A program made the position numbers and the translations under genes. This document shows, piece by piece, positions 33,477 to 43,885 of a DNA stretch of 64,000 bases. The notes under the pieces are model-generated. The model ran no database searches. It was not told the DNA's origin and was given only the letters and a program-made list of their open reading frames with translations. Numbering within the stretch: the stretch's first letter is position 1; each line of letters opens with the position of its first letter. Origin of the DNA: Xenoacremonium recifei (lineage: Eukaryota > Ascomycota > Sordariomycetes > Hypocreales > Nectriaceae); assembly GCA_012184525.1 (NCBI GenBank), contig WOFQ01000058.1, forward strand, positions 1 to 64,000. Direction: 5' to 3'.

Positions 33477-33911
33477 CTAGATCTGATAAGACTGAGCACT
33501 CGCTTCTGCGTCCCGGAAGCGGTAGACTATATCCCCGAATTGTCCTTCAGCGAAAACATAGAACCATTTCAGGGATTCCCCCGGATTGCAGAAAACACCA
33601 TGTACAGCATCCCCGGGGATCCACAGGACATTATTCTCCGCTACGCGATGCCTAACTCCTTCAATCTCCACGTCTCCAGAGCCTGAGAGGATGTAATAGA
33701 TCTCTGCCTGCTTATGCTGGTGTAGAGCGAGGAAACCACCTGGCGGACACGTTGCAATCCCAGCACACATCGAGTCCGTCGGCGTGAGCGGGTTTGAAAT
33801 CAATGTGTGCCAACCAACGTTACCATGTGATGGCGTCTGAAAGGAGTCCAGGGCCATCTTGGAGGTGGTTAGCTGATCAATGATGAACGGCAGCTTCGGT
33901 TCTAAGGACAT
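33477..33911 (-). CDS. Small single-domain cupin
   Basis: An intronless frame of 144 residues. The start is the ATG of MSLEPK; the frame upstream begins only at TTG. Cupin motif 1 is complete: GFLALHQHKQAEIYYILSG with metal ligands His64, His66 and Glu70. Motif 2 is IPGDAVHG with His104. One beta-barrel accounts for the whole chain, and no signal peptide is seen, so a soluble metal-dependent enzyme or sugar/acid-binding protein is expected. Cupin enzymes of this size include isomerases, dioxygenases, decarboxylases and lyases, so the reaction is not determined. It lies between the permease and a divergently transcribed regulator, within the putative catabolic cluster, and shares a 460-bp promoter with that regulator. 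Confidence 0.82.
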   Translation of the reverse strand: MSLEPKLPFIIDQLTTSKMALDSFQTPSHGNVGWHTLISNPLTPTDSMCAGIATCPPGGFLALHQHKQAEIYYILSGSGDVEIEGVRHRVAENNVLWIPGDAVHGVFCNPGESLKWFYVFAEGQFGDIVYRFRDAEASAQSYQI

Positions 33912-34371
33912 GGTTCTTGAGACTGGAGTCTTGTTCAAGTCCAACTGCTTAGAGCTTCACTCGATAAAGTCTCAGAACCCAGCATAGGTTTGAAGGCTTT
34001 CAGGACTGAACGAACCTAGTAGGGATACTCATTTTTGTCTGTCTAGTATGGTTGTGGTGTTGTTGCAAAAGGGATATAGATTCCATTTCGATCATACTGT
34101 GAATCTTCTTATATAGTTCAAGTTGGCTTCAGGCCTAGCCATAGAGATACTAGTTGTACCCTGTAGTGTGGCGAAAAGAAACACCTCCTCTCCCCCTTAC
34201 TTCCCCGCATCCATCCGATACCGCCCCCGGCTAGCAGTGAGGCGAGACTGTTGGGCATTCGCGGCCCCCCGGATTCTCCACGCCCAACCTCCCAAGTATT
34301 TTCTTTGCACAAACTCTTCGCGCCAACAGAAGCCCTTGATATTCCATCTCCCGCTACTAGTGGAAGTGCAA
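33912..34371. promoter_or_regulatory. Bidirectional promoter of cupin and regulator
   Basis: 460 bp between the divergent start codons. A C-rich stretch near 34185-34275 holds several CCG/CGG triplets (for example ATCCGATACCG), but I see no copy of the 13-bp cluster motif here. Confidence 0.55.
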
Positions 34372-36665
34372 ATGAGTGGGATTGCCGACTATTTCCCGGT
34401 GCAACGCATTGCCCAGGCATGCTCGCAATGCCGGTAAGCCTGCCCATTTGACCTCCTGAGCGTCTAACTGAGTTTATGCAGTCGTAAGAAATGTCGCTGC
34501 ACAGGAGACCGACCTTCTTGTGCGAATTGTCTTCGATTAGGTTTAGGTCAGTCGTTCTCTAGCGCTACGAACCTGTTTCTGACCTTATAAAGATTGTGTC
34601 TACGTCGATGAGAACCCTCGACAACCTTGCTCTGGCTCTAGACAAGAGGAAGGACCGGATATGTCTCCCCAGGATGCTTCTGTGAGTTCCTATCTGATAG
34701 GAGACCTTGCATTCAGTTGTCTCTGCTCTAGCTTGAATTGGCCTGACTTGCCAGAGCAATATCCCAAGGCAATTAGCGGCACTCGAGCAAAAGCTGGATA
34801 ATTTCGGATCTCAACTCCAACGGTAAGAAATCTTGGTCCCATATATGTCGCTGTTGGAAGAAACTAAAGATAGGTGATCAAAGGATTGAGCAACTTCTTA
34901 CTACAGTCCTCGACTCCAATCAATCCAATAGCACTGGAAGGCCTACTTTCCTCGAGCTTCCTAGAGACAACACAGATGCCCCATCTATAAGCGCAAATCA
35001 AGACCTCTATCCGGTCTCAAAGCAGCAGATCTTCTCACTTGAAGAAACCGGAACGCCTGAAGACGTCCTCTTGACAGTAGTTGATGCTTATTTTTATTAC
35101 TGCCACAACCAGCCATACTCTTTCTTCCACGAAGGCAATTTCCGTCGTCGCTTATCCGAACAGGAAATCCCGACACATTTAGTTTTATCTGTCATGGCTT
35201 GCGCCGCTCGATTCTGTACTCATCCCTACTTCTCAGGCCGTGCATATGAGGAATCTGTCAACTATGCCAATCGAGCCTGGAAGTTGATAGTCTCCGACTG
35301 CTTCGCTGCAGGCAGGGTGGCTGAAGTGGCCACAGTACAAACAGTTGCTCTGTTAGGTTTGTTCGATTTCACAGGTAGGACAAGTCAATGTCACATTCAA
35401 ATATGCACAAATGTTTACTGGACCTAGCTGGACGGTCACGCCATAGATCGGCATGGGTCAAGGTTGGAATAGCTGTGAGGACTGCACAGGAGTGCGGACT
35501 CATGTTAGAGACAGCAAAACACCTCCCATATGTAGAACAGGAGGAACGAAGAAGGGTCTTCTGGTCTGTCTACCTCTTGGACCGATTGGTATCTTGCGGC
35601 CGAGGCCGACCACCGGCCATAGTCGACGCATCTTGCCACTTACAGTTGCCTTGCGAGGAATCGACTTGGAAGAATGGGCTGTGGGATAAGACTCAGTCCC
35701 TGGACGAAGCGGCAAATCGTTCTCTACCGATTCCTGAGGCGCACAGCACTTTCGCCCAAGTCATTGTTATGGCTCAAATCTTAGGACGAAGTTCGCAATA
35801 TATGCTCCAAGAGTTCAACATCAGGAGCCCTCATCCACCATGGGATCCAAGCTCAGATTTCGCCGCATTGGAGTCTGATCTTTTGCACTTCGAAACATAC
35901 CTGGGAATGCAACGCCCCCTGCAGGAAGTACTGGCACCCCATATCACAGCCGAGGGTGTCATAGATTTCCACAATACCGGTCCCATTATATTCTCTCGAG
36001 CTTTGTTCCATCTTTGCTATTGCCTTCTCAATCACCCGTTTCTCCTCCGACGACGCATCGACACCTGCCGGAACTTAGCTCCAGTGAGCTTCATAACGCG
36101 ATCATTCGACTTAGCCTGGCAACATGCACAGCAGATGATAGAACTTGTCCGTGCTGCCCGTGAGCTGGGTTGTTCGTTTCATTCTTCTGGTAGTGGTTAT
36201 TGTCTTACTGCTGCCGGTTCCATTATTGCACTACGGACCTATGATGAGGACCTGGGGGTACGTGAGAAAGCTTTAAGCTTTCTTGAAGAGACCATGACAT
36301 ATATAGATGATATTGGCCGGTATTGGAATAATGTCTCCTCCATGGTACGTATATTATATGGCTTCGCAATCTTTCTACCCATGTAGACCACCTTACTCAT
36401 GCTTGTGCAGGCAGTGATACTTCGACGAATGGCATACGATGGCTTCTTAGGTAGTAGTTTATGCACCAATCAATCGACGGCCGTAACACTTACACCGGCG
36501 GAGGAGGAAACAATGTGGGCGGTTGTCGACTATGGTACCATGTCAAATGCAGCGACAGGAGAGGCAGAGACTGATAGCCAAACTGCTGTCAACGTCTGGC
36601 CTGATTCGTGGATAAGTCTCTTTGGGATAAGTGATGACCAATTAGCAATGCATACTGGTCTGTAA
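34372..36665 (+). CDS. Zn2Cys6 transcription factor, putative cluster regulator
   Basis: Seven exons (34372-34433, 34482-34546, 34593-34681, 34755-34822, 34884-35374, 35428-36344, 36411-36665) give 648 residues; the introns are 46-73 bp. The zinc cluster is spread over three exons: C17-X2-C20-X6-C27-X6-C34-X2-C37-X6-C44, with a basic RRKK. A short coiled coil follows (LAALEQKLDNFGSQLQR). The regulatory domain begins near residue 155 (VVDAYFYYCHNQPYSFFHEG) and holds the fungal_trans words AGRSRHRSAWVKVGIAVRTA and EERRRVFWSVYLLDRLVSCG. Joining every exon restores family words, which supports the model. Placed inside the permease/cupin/dehydrogenase/CoA-transferase block, it is the natural candidate to bind the CGG-T-CCG motifs; this is inference. 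Confidence 0.87.
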
Positions 36666-36726
36666 CAGAATAAGGAGATTTCTTTCAATCACTTCAGTTC
36701 TGTGTAGTTCAAGTTGTCGTTAGAAC

Positions 36727-38239
36727 CTATGAACAGCTAAGAGCCTCATATATCACACTAAAATCACGATCAGCCCATTTCGGCGTCTTCGCCAACGGTC
36801 TGTACACCTCTTCGACGCGCTTTCCTAATGACAAAGGTACGTTGGCTTGTACAGCAGCGTCTACGGCGAGAGCAAGATCTTTGTGTGCCAGCTTTGTGAC
36901 AAATCCGCCCTCATAATTCCGATGAGCTGGTGGGCTTGCATCTCCAACTCTGACTTCAGGGACCGGATGGTTGATCTAAATCATTGTTTTAGAATAGTTC
37001 CATATTTTTGCATGTCTCAATGCGTGTTGAAGGTCTCAACGGCATCGGGTACGAGGTTCAGAGGCGAACTTACCTCACTTGACCAACAGCGTCCTGTCGA
37101 CGTGTTTATAATATCGGCAAGGACTTGGGTATCAACACCGAGCGTCTTACCCAGAAGCATGGCCTCACTGATCTCAATTAGCTTTTGACGTCGGGCGCTG
37201 TCGACCTTCATATCTGTATGAGACCCTTACCTTAATCCGAGCATGGTGATGCCGAGAAGTAGACTATTCCAGTCAGGAAATCGTAATTAATGAGTGCCTT
37301 TCTAATAAAATATAGATTGTTGCTTACTTGTTCGATAGCTTAGCTGCGAGACCAGCCCCGAGGTCACCGCAGTATGTGACCTTTCTGGCCATCGGCTGCA
37401 AGTAGCGAATCGAGCGATCAAAAGACTTTTTGTCACCTCCGACCATGATTGCGAGGGTGCCATCTTTTGCCCCTACCACTCCTAGACGACGAAAGTCATA
37501 TCAGCTGGACGGAGACACTCGTATATATTCGTTCCAGTAAATCGCTTACCTCCAGAGACTGGAGCATCCAGCAAGTCTGCCCCGGCTTCCCTCAGCTTCA
37601 ATGCAACCGCCTTGCTAACGCTTTGTTCAATCGTTGACTGATCTAGACAAAGTGTTGCTGAACGTTGTTTCTCGTCTAGTGTCTTCAGAGCGCTCATAAC
37701 ACTATTGGATCCAAGATAAACCTCTTGGACATGCTTTCCAGTAGGCACCATGCTTATAATCGTCGAGGCTTTTGTCGCCACATCGTATGGAGCTGTAGGG
37801 CAAATAAGTCAACTCTCTTTCACCAGAAGATGTCGTGTATTCTCACATGAGCATTTTAGGAGCGATACTGTTGGATTCTCAACTCCATGCCGCTGGATAA
37901 CTCCCTCCACAGCCGCCTCGTTCACGTCAAAAAGAGCAAAGCCAGGGCCCACCTTGTTACTCGGGTCATATTTGGTGATAAGATTGTTAAGCTGTTGACC
38001 GGGATGGATTAGATATAGGTACAGGTGCTTGCCGCGGGTCTTACCATGTGGTTTCCCATGGCGCCCAGGCCGATGAAGCCTATCGTGTTGGACCGATCAT
38101 ATCCGCCGGCCGAGAAGCGTGAAGATGTGGTGTGAAGGGTTCTGCTATCGTAGAGTCGTGATGTGGCTACATAGTATCGTTGATACTTGAAGGGATCGTA
38201 GCTAAGGTTCGACCGACGGAGCACGTTGAAGACCCGCAT
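36727..38239 (-). CDS. 3-hydroxyisobutyrate dehydrogenase-like (beta-hydroxyacid dehydrogenase), mitochondrial
   Basis: Seven exons (38045-38239, 37847-37991, 37550-37792, 37328-37481, 37231-37263, 37074-37167, 36727-36975) give 370 residues. Residues 1-50 are Arg/Ser/Tyr-rich without acidic clusters, like a mitochondrial presequence. The Rossmann motif IGFIGLGAMGNHM occupies 53-65, the substrate loop is DAPVSGG, and the catalytic-lysine segment is LAAKLSNN. The C-terminal domain has GLSEAMLLGKTLGVD and NYEGGFVTKLAHKDLALA. These are the ordered signatures of the HIBADH family, which oxidises 3-hydroxyisobutyrate or related beta-hydroxyacids with NAD(P). Exon 5 is only 33 bp. The gene ends 61 bp from the regulator stop and is divergent from the CoA-transferase. 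It may be an extra copy serving the cluster rather than valine breakdown. Confidence 0.88.
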
Positions 38240-38477
38240 GATAGATCATATGATGGAGCGCTTTGACAAGACGGATGCCTACGAAAGCACCGGTTCTGAT
38301 GGCTTAACGCTCCTTTAAGAAGCCGACGCGTATGAAACAACAGTTCACTGGGGGAAAGGGATCGCAGGGTGGCAGCTTCAACATCGTGTCGGTGACCTCA
38401 GTAATGCCCACGGCTCTGATTGTGGGCGGTTATCATCATCCTCATCCGCATCATATGCGGTATGCCGTAGACTCAGC

Positions 38478-38506
38478 GGGAACGGTCCGGGTGGGACATC
38501 CGGCCC
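38478..38506. promoter_or_regulatory. Cluster motif, copy 3 (long form)
   Basis: GGGAACGGTCCGG (38478-38490), 6 bp, then CATCCGGCCC (38497-38506). The two blocks are identical to those upstream of the permease. The element is about 240 bp from the dehydrogenase ATG and 270 bp from the CoA-transferase ATG. Confidence 0.65.
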
Positions 38507-38541
38507 CGACTCCAATGTACGGCGTCGGCGAGCTGGCCGGC

Positions 38542-38548
38542 CGGACCG
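38542..38548. promoter_or_regulatory. CGGACCG element, copy 4 (reverse orientation)
   Basis: CGGACCG is the reverse complement of CGGTCCG and sits in a run of CCGG words about 210 bp before the CoA-transferase start. Confidence 0.45.
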
Positions 38549-38757
38549 GATCCACCCCGGCCTCGTGTCGAATCACTTCGGCTTACACGCCAGGTTATAA
38601 GTTTTACAGCTAAGATGTTGGTATGTGCTCAAATAATCGAGCTGTTCGACGGATTCTTCAGTGTCCCCGGGGTACTTAATGATATATCAGGAGTTTCCGG
38701 TTCGCAAATCCAACTCCATTTCTCCTATTTCATAAGCACTTACAGGGACAGCACACA

Positions 38758-40561
38758 ATGCCGCGAACTGTTTCGGGTGCCGATATATATGGCCCAGGAT
38801 CATGGATTGACTATGATGCTCTCGCTGTACCGGACGATGCGCGCCAACTTTTCCACTCATTGGCAGCGGCTACTCCGGGGTTCACACAGAATCGAGCTCT
38901 TTGGGAGTCGGTCTCTTTTGAGGGTTCTGCCGAACCCATAACCCCAGGTCCCCTCAAGTCTTCTGTCATTGCCGCCGCTTTACACGCCATGTGCGGCATC
39001 GTTGCCAACGAACTTCTGGAGCTCAGGGATGGTCCTCGCTCCGACCGTCGCGTGTCGATCAACACGGATCATGCCGCATTCTGGTTGGGAAGTGTCGGCA
39101 TGACCAAGCGAAACGGAGACACTGTCCGGGAGATCGCCAAGAAAGGGAAGCTGGCAGAGATATTCCCGAAAGATCTGGAGAAGGGCACCTTCGCAACTCC
39201 CTTGCGATTGCGTGCGACGGCAAACTATCCCACCAAAGATCCTGGCGTCTGGTACCAACTCCACGGGTCGCTGAACGCAGACCCGGTGTTGCGAAAGATT
39301 GGCCTGGATCCGGACATGCCTTGCGACAGTAATGACGAGGCGTATAGCATCATCAGCCAGCACGTCCGCAAGTTCTGTGCCCACGAACTGGAAATGCTGA
39401 ATATCGAGAGCGGTCTCTGTGGGAGTATTTGTTATACCCCTGAAGGATGGAGCCAAACACGAATGAGCAGAGAGCTCTCCAAGCATCCTCTCGTGAATTG
39501 CCGCCGCCAAACATACGCCATCCCCACGCCGACCATCCCTTTGCCCACTGGATCTGCAGATAAACGGCCTTTAGCAGGGATCAAAGTCGTGGAAATAGTG
39601 AGAATTATCGCAGGCCCCGTGATCGGGACGACATTGGCAGCACTTGGAGCGGACGTCATTCGTGTCAACTGCAGCCGGCTCCCTGATTTCAACGTGAGCG
39701 AGACCCTCCTACACGCGTCCCTCCCGTAGTTTGAAAATATGACCAGTAGCTAATGATTGGGCATTGTAGTCATTGCAACTTACACTTAACGCCGGGGTCC
39801 GAACCGTAGATATTGACTTCAACAAAGAAGAAGAGCTCAAATATCTGATGGAACTAGTGCAAGATGCAGATATTTTTATCCAGGGCTATCGGCCTGGAGT
39901 AATTGCTCGAAAGGGTCTGAGCCTCCACGACCTTCTAGAGCTGGCCAGTAAGAGAGGTAGAGGTATTGTGTACGTGGAGGAAAATTGCTATGGGCCGGAT
40001 GGGCCTATGAGTGAACGACCAGGCTGGCAACAGGTTGCAGACGCCGCCTCTGGTTGCTCATTTGTCACGGGGCGAAGCCTTCGACACACCGACGGAACAT
40101 GTGTTCTGCCTGCACTGCCCGTTCCAGATATGTTGACTGGCTTGATCGGCGCTATTGGGGCCATGATGGCTGTTCGAGATCGGGCACGTCACGGAGGTTC
40201 CTATCACGTTTTTGCCTCACTGATGGCAGCGGCTTCCATCCATCTGCAGCCTGAAATCGGATTGTATTCGCCCGAGGCTGTACAGAAGTGTAACGAGAAG
40301 TTCGGATGGGACGAAACAGATCCCGGTCTCTTCGTTCTTGAGCTGCTGGACGTCGTACTCAAAGGTTGGGTAAAGGTGTTCCCCCAGTACTTTGAGGCTG
40401 GCTCGCCATGGATGGCCAACTTGAAAGGTGGCTGGGGAGAGTTCCAGTTCCTGAAGCCTGTTCTTCGACTGTCAACTGAAGATTCATCGCCGTATTGGTC
40501 CTCAGCACCGGAGCCTAATTGTTACCGCAACAGCGGGTCAATCGCGTGGCTCCAGCAATAA
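38758..40561 (+). CDS. Family III CoA-transferase (CaiB/BaiF type, duplicated fungal form)
   Basis: Two exons (38758-39693 and 39770-40561; 76-bp intron) give 575 residues. The N-terminal half resembles a degenerate CaiB domain of the duplicated fungal type (AFWLGSVGMTKRNGD, LHGSLNADPVL, CDSNDEAYSII). The second domain opens with PLAGIKVVEIVRIIAGPVIG and continues GTTLAALGADVIRV, LQLTLNAGVRTVDID, DADIFIQGYRPGVIARKGL and EENCYGPDGPMSERPGWQQVADA, which are standard family III words. Such enzymes move CoA between carboxylic acids in the cytosol, mitochondrion or peroxisome. The place where an aspartate nucleophile is normally expected reads SLMAAAS (about 460-466). The gene shares a promoter with the HIBADH-like enzyme, which suggests successive steps on one organic acid. 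The substrate is unknown. Confidence 0.87.
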
Positions 40562-41788
40562 CCTACCTTAGGTACGGAGTACGGAATAGCTGAAATCCAC
40601 TATTTCACGTGAGAAATCACATGACGGTATCCATCGCTCAATCAATTTTCTCCGCGCTGCTCGCGTCCAATTTTCTTTTCCTTTCTCTCTATACTAAAAA
40701 CCCCAGACCACAACATCCCCCAGTTCTTCGTTGGCGTGCTATCCATGCTGCTCGACATTTCGGGATTCGTGGTCGAGAGCAATTAACCTTGCCTAAAACC
40801 ATCATCACGAGGGCCCCTCGTGCGGCTACCATGATGCGGTGATGACCTGATGCAAGTGACATATCCTATACATGAGGCTCTAGAGCCGCCATGAAACTCA
40901 CGTCTAGAATCCTGAGAATTCGTTACTACAACTCTTCCAATCGAGGCTTGTTGGCGCTGGCGTCTGATGTTCTTCGTAGAACCTAATGGGTAAGTCTTTG
41001 AGGGACTTCATCTCTCTTCAATCGTCTGTGCTACCTGATGACACCCTTACATCTGGTAAACCTACAGCCTTGGAAGCTGTTTTCAACCAGAATTAATTTG
41101 TTCTTGAGTTGTTAACCACTTGGCTGAGGAGGAAAAAAGGCATTATCTGATACGCGCTCCATCCCCTCACCCCAGTCACTCAAAAACTCGCACCAAGATT
41201 AGCGCTGATTGCGGCGTCATTAGAATTGGCTCAGATATCGTCACATAATAGAGATCATGATCGAGGTCAATGCCAACTCGATTGTCGTATGTACAGACTC
41301 TCTGCTTGAGAGAGACAAAACTCTGAAAGCAATATGTACACGAAAGTTAAACGGACAGAACAAAACCAGATAAGCCAACCCCAATGTCCAAGCACAGATC
41401 TCAAGGTCACGTTATTCCAATTGCTCGTGTTTTTCCCATTCCAGGCCACACAGCTCGAGGTGCTCAATCCGTAGACCAGTCCATAGCCAAAATCAACAAG
41501 GAAATCGTGATCATATCCAAACTCGCAAAAAATTCCATTCGCAATGGCCTGCGCCAGACTTCCGGGCGTAAGCGAGAGACAGAAAACCGAGTGTTTCGAT
41601 AGCCGTGGCTATCGCTGCTGTCTTAATTTTAAAGCGAGCGTCAGTCGGTATTAAATCGTATATGGTGTAAAAGCTTGAGCGTCAAAAGAAGTGAAGTTTT
41701 AGACCCCCAGAGCACAGTAAGGAAATTGAAGCCACAATTTCCTCGTGGCTCTTATCCTTTTCCTCCTCACACTGAGATTTGGATGTTT
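40562..41788. other. Intergenic region between convergent genes
   Basis: 1.2 kb between the stops of the CoA-transferase and the homeodomain gene. It contains TACGGAGTACGGAAT at 40573-40587 and no supported gene. Part near 41640-41788 is probably 3' UTR of the homeodomain gene. Confidence 0.5.
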
Positions 41789-43885
41789 TCAGGCGTTTGC
41801 AGAGAATGGGTCACTTGCGCCAGAGAAAGCCATTGATGACCCAGTCGGCAGCGTCAGACTTCGCTTCCGTTTATGTGATTCCGTCCCGTAGTCCGTTCTT
41901 CCTGGTCCTCGCGCGAAGGGACTACCAAAGGACTCTGTCATTGGCGTCCGAGAGGTCTGGCTTGCCTGGAAAGCTTGGGAAAAGTCACTGGGAGCCGCCA
42001 TTGGGGCACTCATCTGAGGGCCCGAATATTCTTGGAAATCTGGTCGAATGCTGGAGCTCCTCGGAGGGGAGAAGTCGACAGGAGCTGTGAGCGGTGCAGA
42101 AGGATAGCTCGTTGAATAGATCGAAGCGTTTCCATAATGAGAACTCGAAGGCGGCCCCTGAGGAGGGCCCGAAGGGCTTGGTGTTTGCATCTCGGCTCCC
42201 ATGGGTCGGTATTGATTGCGAACATCGAGGTTCAGGGGTAAGGAGGCGGAGGCTGCTCGCAGGCGAGAACGGTTCTGGGGCGACTGGACACTTGGGTAGC
42301 TATGACCCGTTGGAGACTGTGTAGGGTTGTCTATTGGGGGATTAGTCTTGGATTCTTCTGGTCGACTAAACGCCGGAAACTCACGAGAATAGGAGCCGGG
42401 CTCGTAGCCACTCGACTGCCCGTTTTGGTAAATAGAAGGATTTCTATCGCCGAAGCTGGGGCTGGTATTCTGTCCCTGATAGGAGGAATAGCCAATCATA
42501 TCTCCTTTCCATGACATGCTTGTACGCAGTGGTGATTGCAAGGACTCTGATCGTGTTCGAGACATTTGATCTCGAAGGTGGAGAGGCTGGATAGGTCGCA
42601 TGGTCTCTGCACCGGGCGGCCTCGTGAAGTAAGACGTCCGAGGCCCGGCACTCAACGGAGGTGTAGATACGGGGCTGCCGAAAGGATATCGGTCATTCGG
42701 TGCCGGTGAAAGGGGGGACATCATGTCAGGATTATTCAGACCGCCGGGGGAACCAAAGCCAATGCTTCCAAAGCCAGGAGTCAAGCCTGAAGAGGACAAT
42801 TGATCTGAGCCGTCGGACCTTCGCACATCCACAACCAATGGTCGTATCATGTGTTCAGCGTAGGACTGGCCGCCAAATTCCATCGGCGATGCCATCGGCG
42901 CTCCGAGACCATGGACGGCACCATAAGGAGAGTGTAGTGCCTGAACATTGTCGAAGTCATCAGGAACGGCCCTCATCTTGATCATTCGATCTCGATCATC
43001 GGCATTCAGTCGCTTGATCTTTGCTCGTCTGGAAAATATTAACGATCCAGATCGTCTGGGATGGGTTTGCTTTGGAGAGAGTACCTGTTCTGGAACCAGA
43101 CCTGAACTTGCCGAGGACTAAGTCCTGGGATCTCACGGGAAAGACGCTCTCGATGGGCAGCGTCAGGATGGGGCTGCTTCGCAAACTCGCTCATCAGAAA
43201 CCGGGTCTGTTGGTGCGTGAGTCTAGCTATTGTTAGTTCTGTCCTCGTTGCTAAGTATTCGTTGGCCGTACCTAAATCGCTTCATCTTCCGGCGCGCCGC
43301 AGTTCGCTCTGCGGCTGTCCGAGGAGAATGCTCGCCATCCCCTTCAAGAGCATCCTCGTCATCAAAGTCATCCTCGTCCTCGAGCTTCGGAGAAACCGAC
43401 TTTTCCACTACCTCTAACTGGAGAATCACGCTTTTTGTCGAACCAGGATTCTTCGACTCTGGAGATGATCCGTCCAAGTCATCCGTACCTGAGCACCCAG
43501 GATTCGCCTTTTCATACTCTTCGGAAGTTTTGCTGCCAGATTCACCCGTGGAGAGACAGGGACTCTGCGATTTTGGACGCTTCGAGCTTGAAGGCGAAGT
43601 TGGCTCCTCTTTAACGGGAACACTCAGAATGTTCGGCCCCTCCTCGAGTAATGGAAGCGGAGCTGAGCCATCTGGGCTGTTATTGTCCTGCCCGAATGGT
43701 TGATCGAATATTCCCGGCCCGCCTTGGGGAAGATATTGATACGGTTCCTGCCAATTCGACTGCTCCGACGACGTGGTTCCGTACTGGTTCGACATACGAG
43801 GGGTTGTTGGCTTGCGAGGAGAAGGATCGTATTTGCTAAAGGCCCAGTGGCTGTGCTCAGTGTCGCATTGCCTCGTGACAAGCAT
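41789..43885 (-). CDS. Homeodomain transcription factor
   Basis: Three exons (43272-43885, 43085-43222, 41789-43028; introns 49 and 56 bp) give 663 residues from the ATG at 43885. A second in-frame ATG at 43795 would give 633. The homeodomain (about 200-260) is rebuilt over both introns: MKRFRLTHQQTRFLMSEF, then LSREIPGLSPRQVQVWFQN, then RRAKIKRL. WFQNRRAK marks the recognition helix, with Gln as the key third-helix residue. Before it lie acidic, Ser-rich segments, and after it 400 Ser/Pro/Gly-rich residues, beginning ADDRDRMIKMRAVPDDFDNV. This resembles the fungal homeobox family that includes the conidiation regulator HTF1/HOX2, but I cannot confirm orthology. The gene has an exceptionally long gene-free upstream region. 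Confidence 0.85.

Larger units (their letters stand above)
38240..38757. promoter_or_regulatory. Bidirectional promoter of dehydrogenase and CoA-transferase
   Basis: 518 bp between divergent start codons. It carries the long cluster motif at 38478-38506 and an inverted CGGACCG at 38542-38548, close to the middle of the interval. No gene lies inside. Confidence 0.65.
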
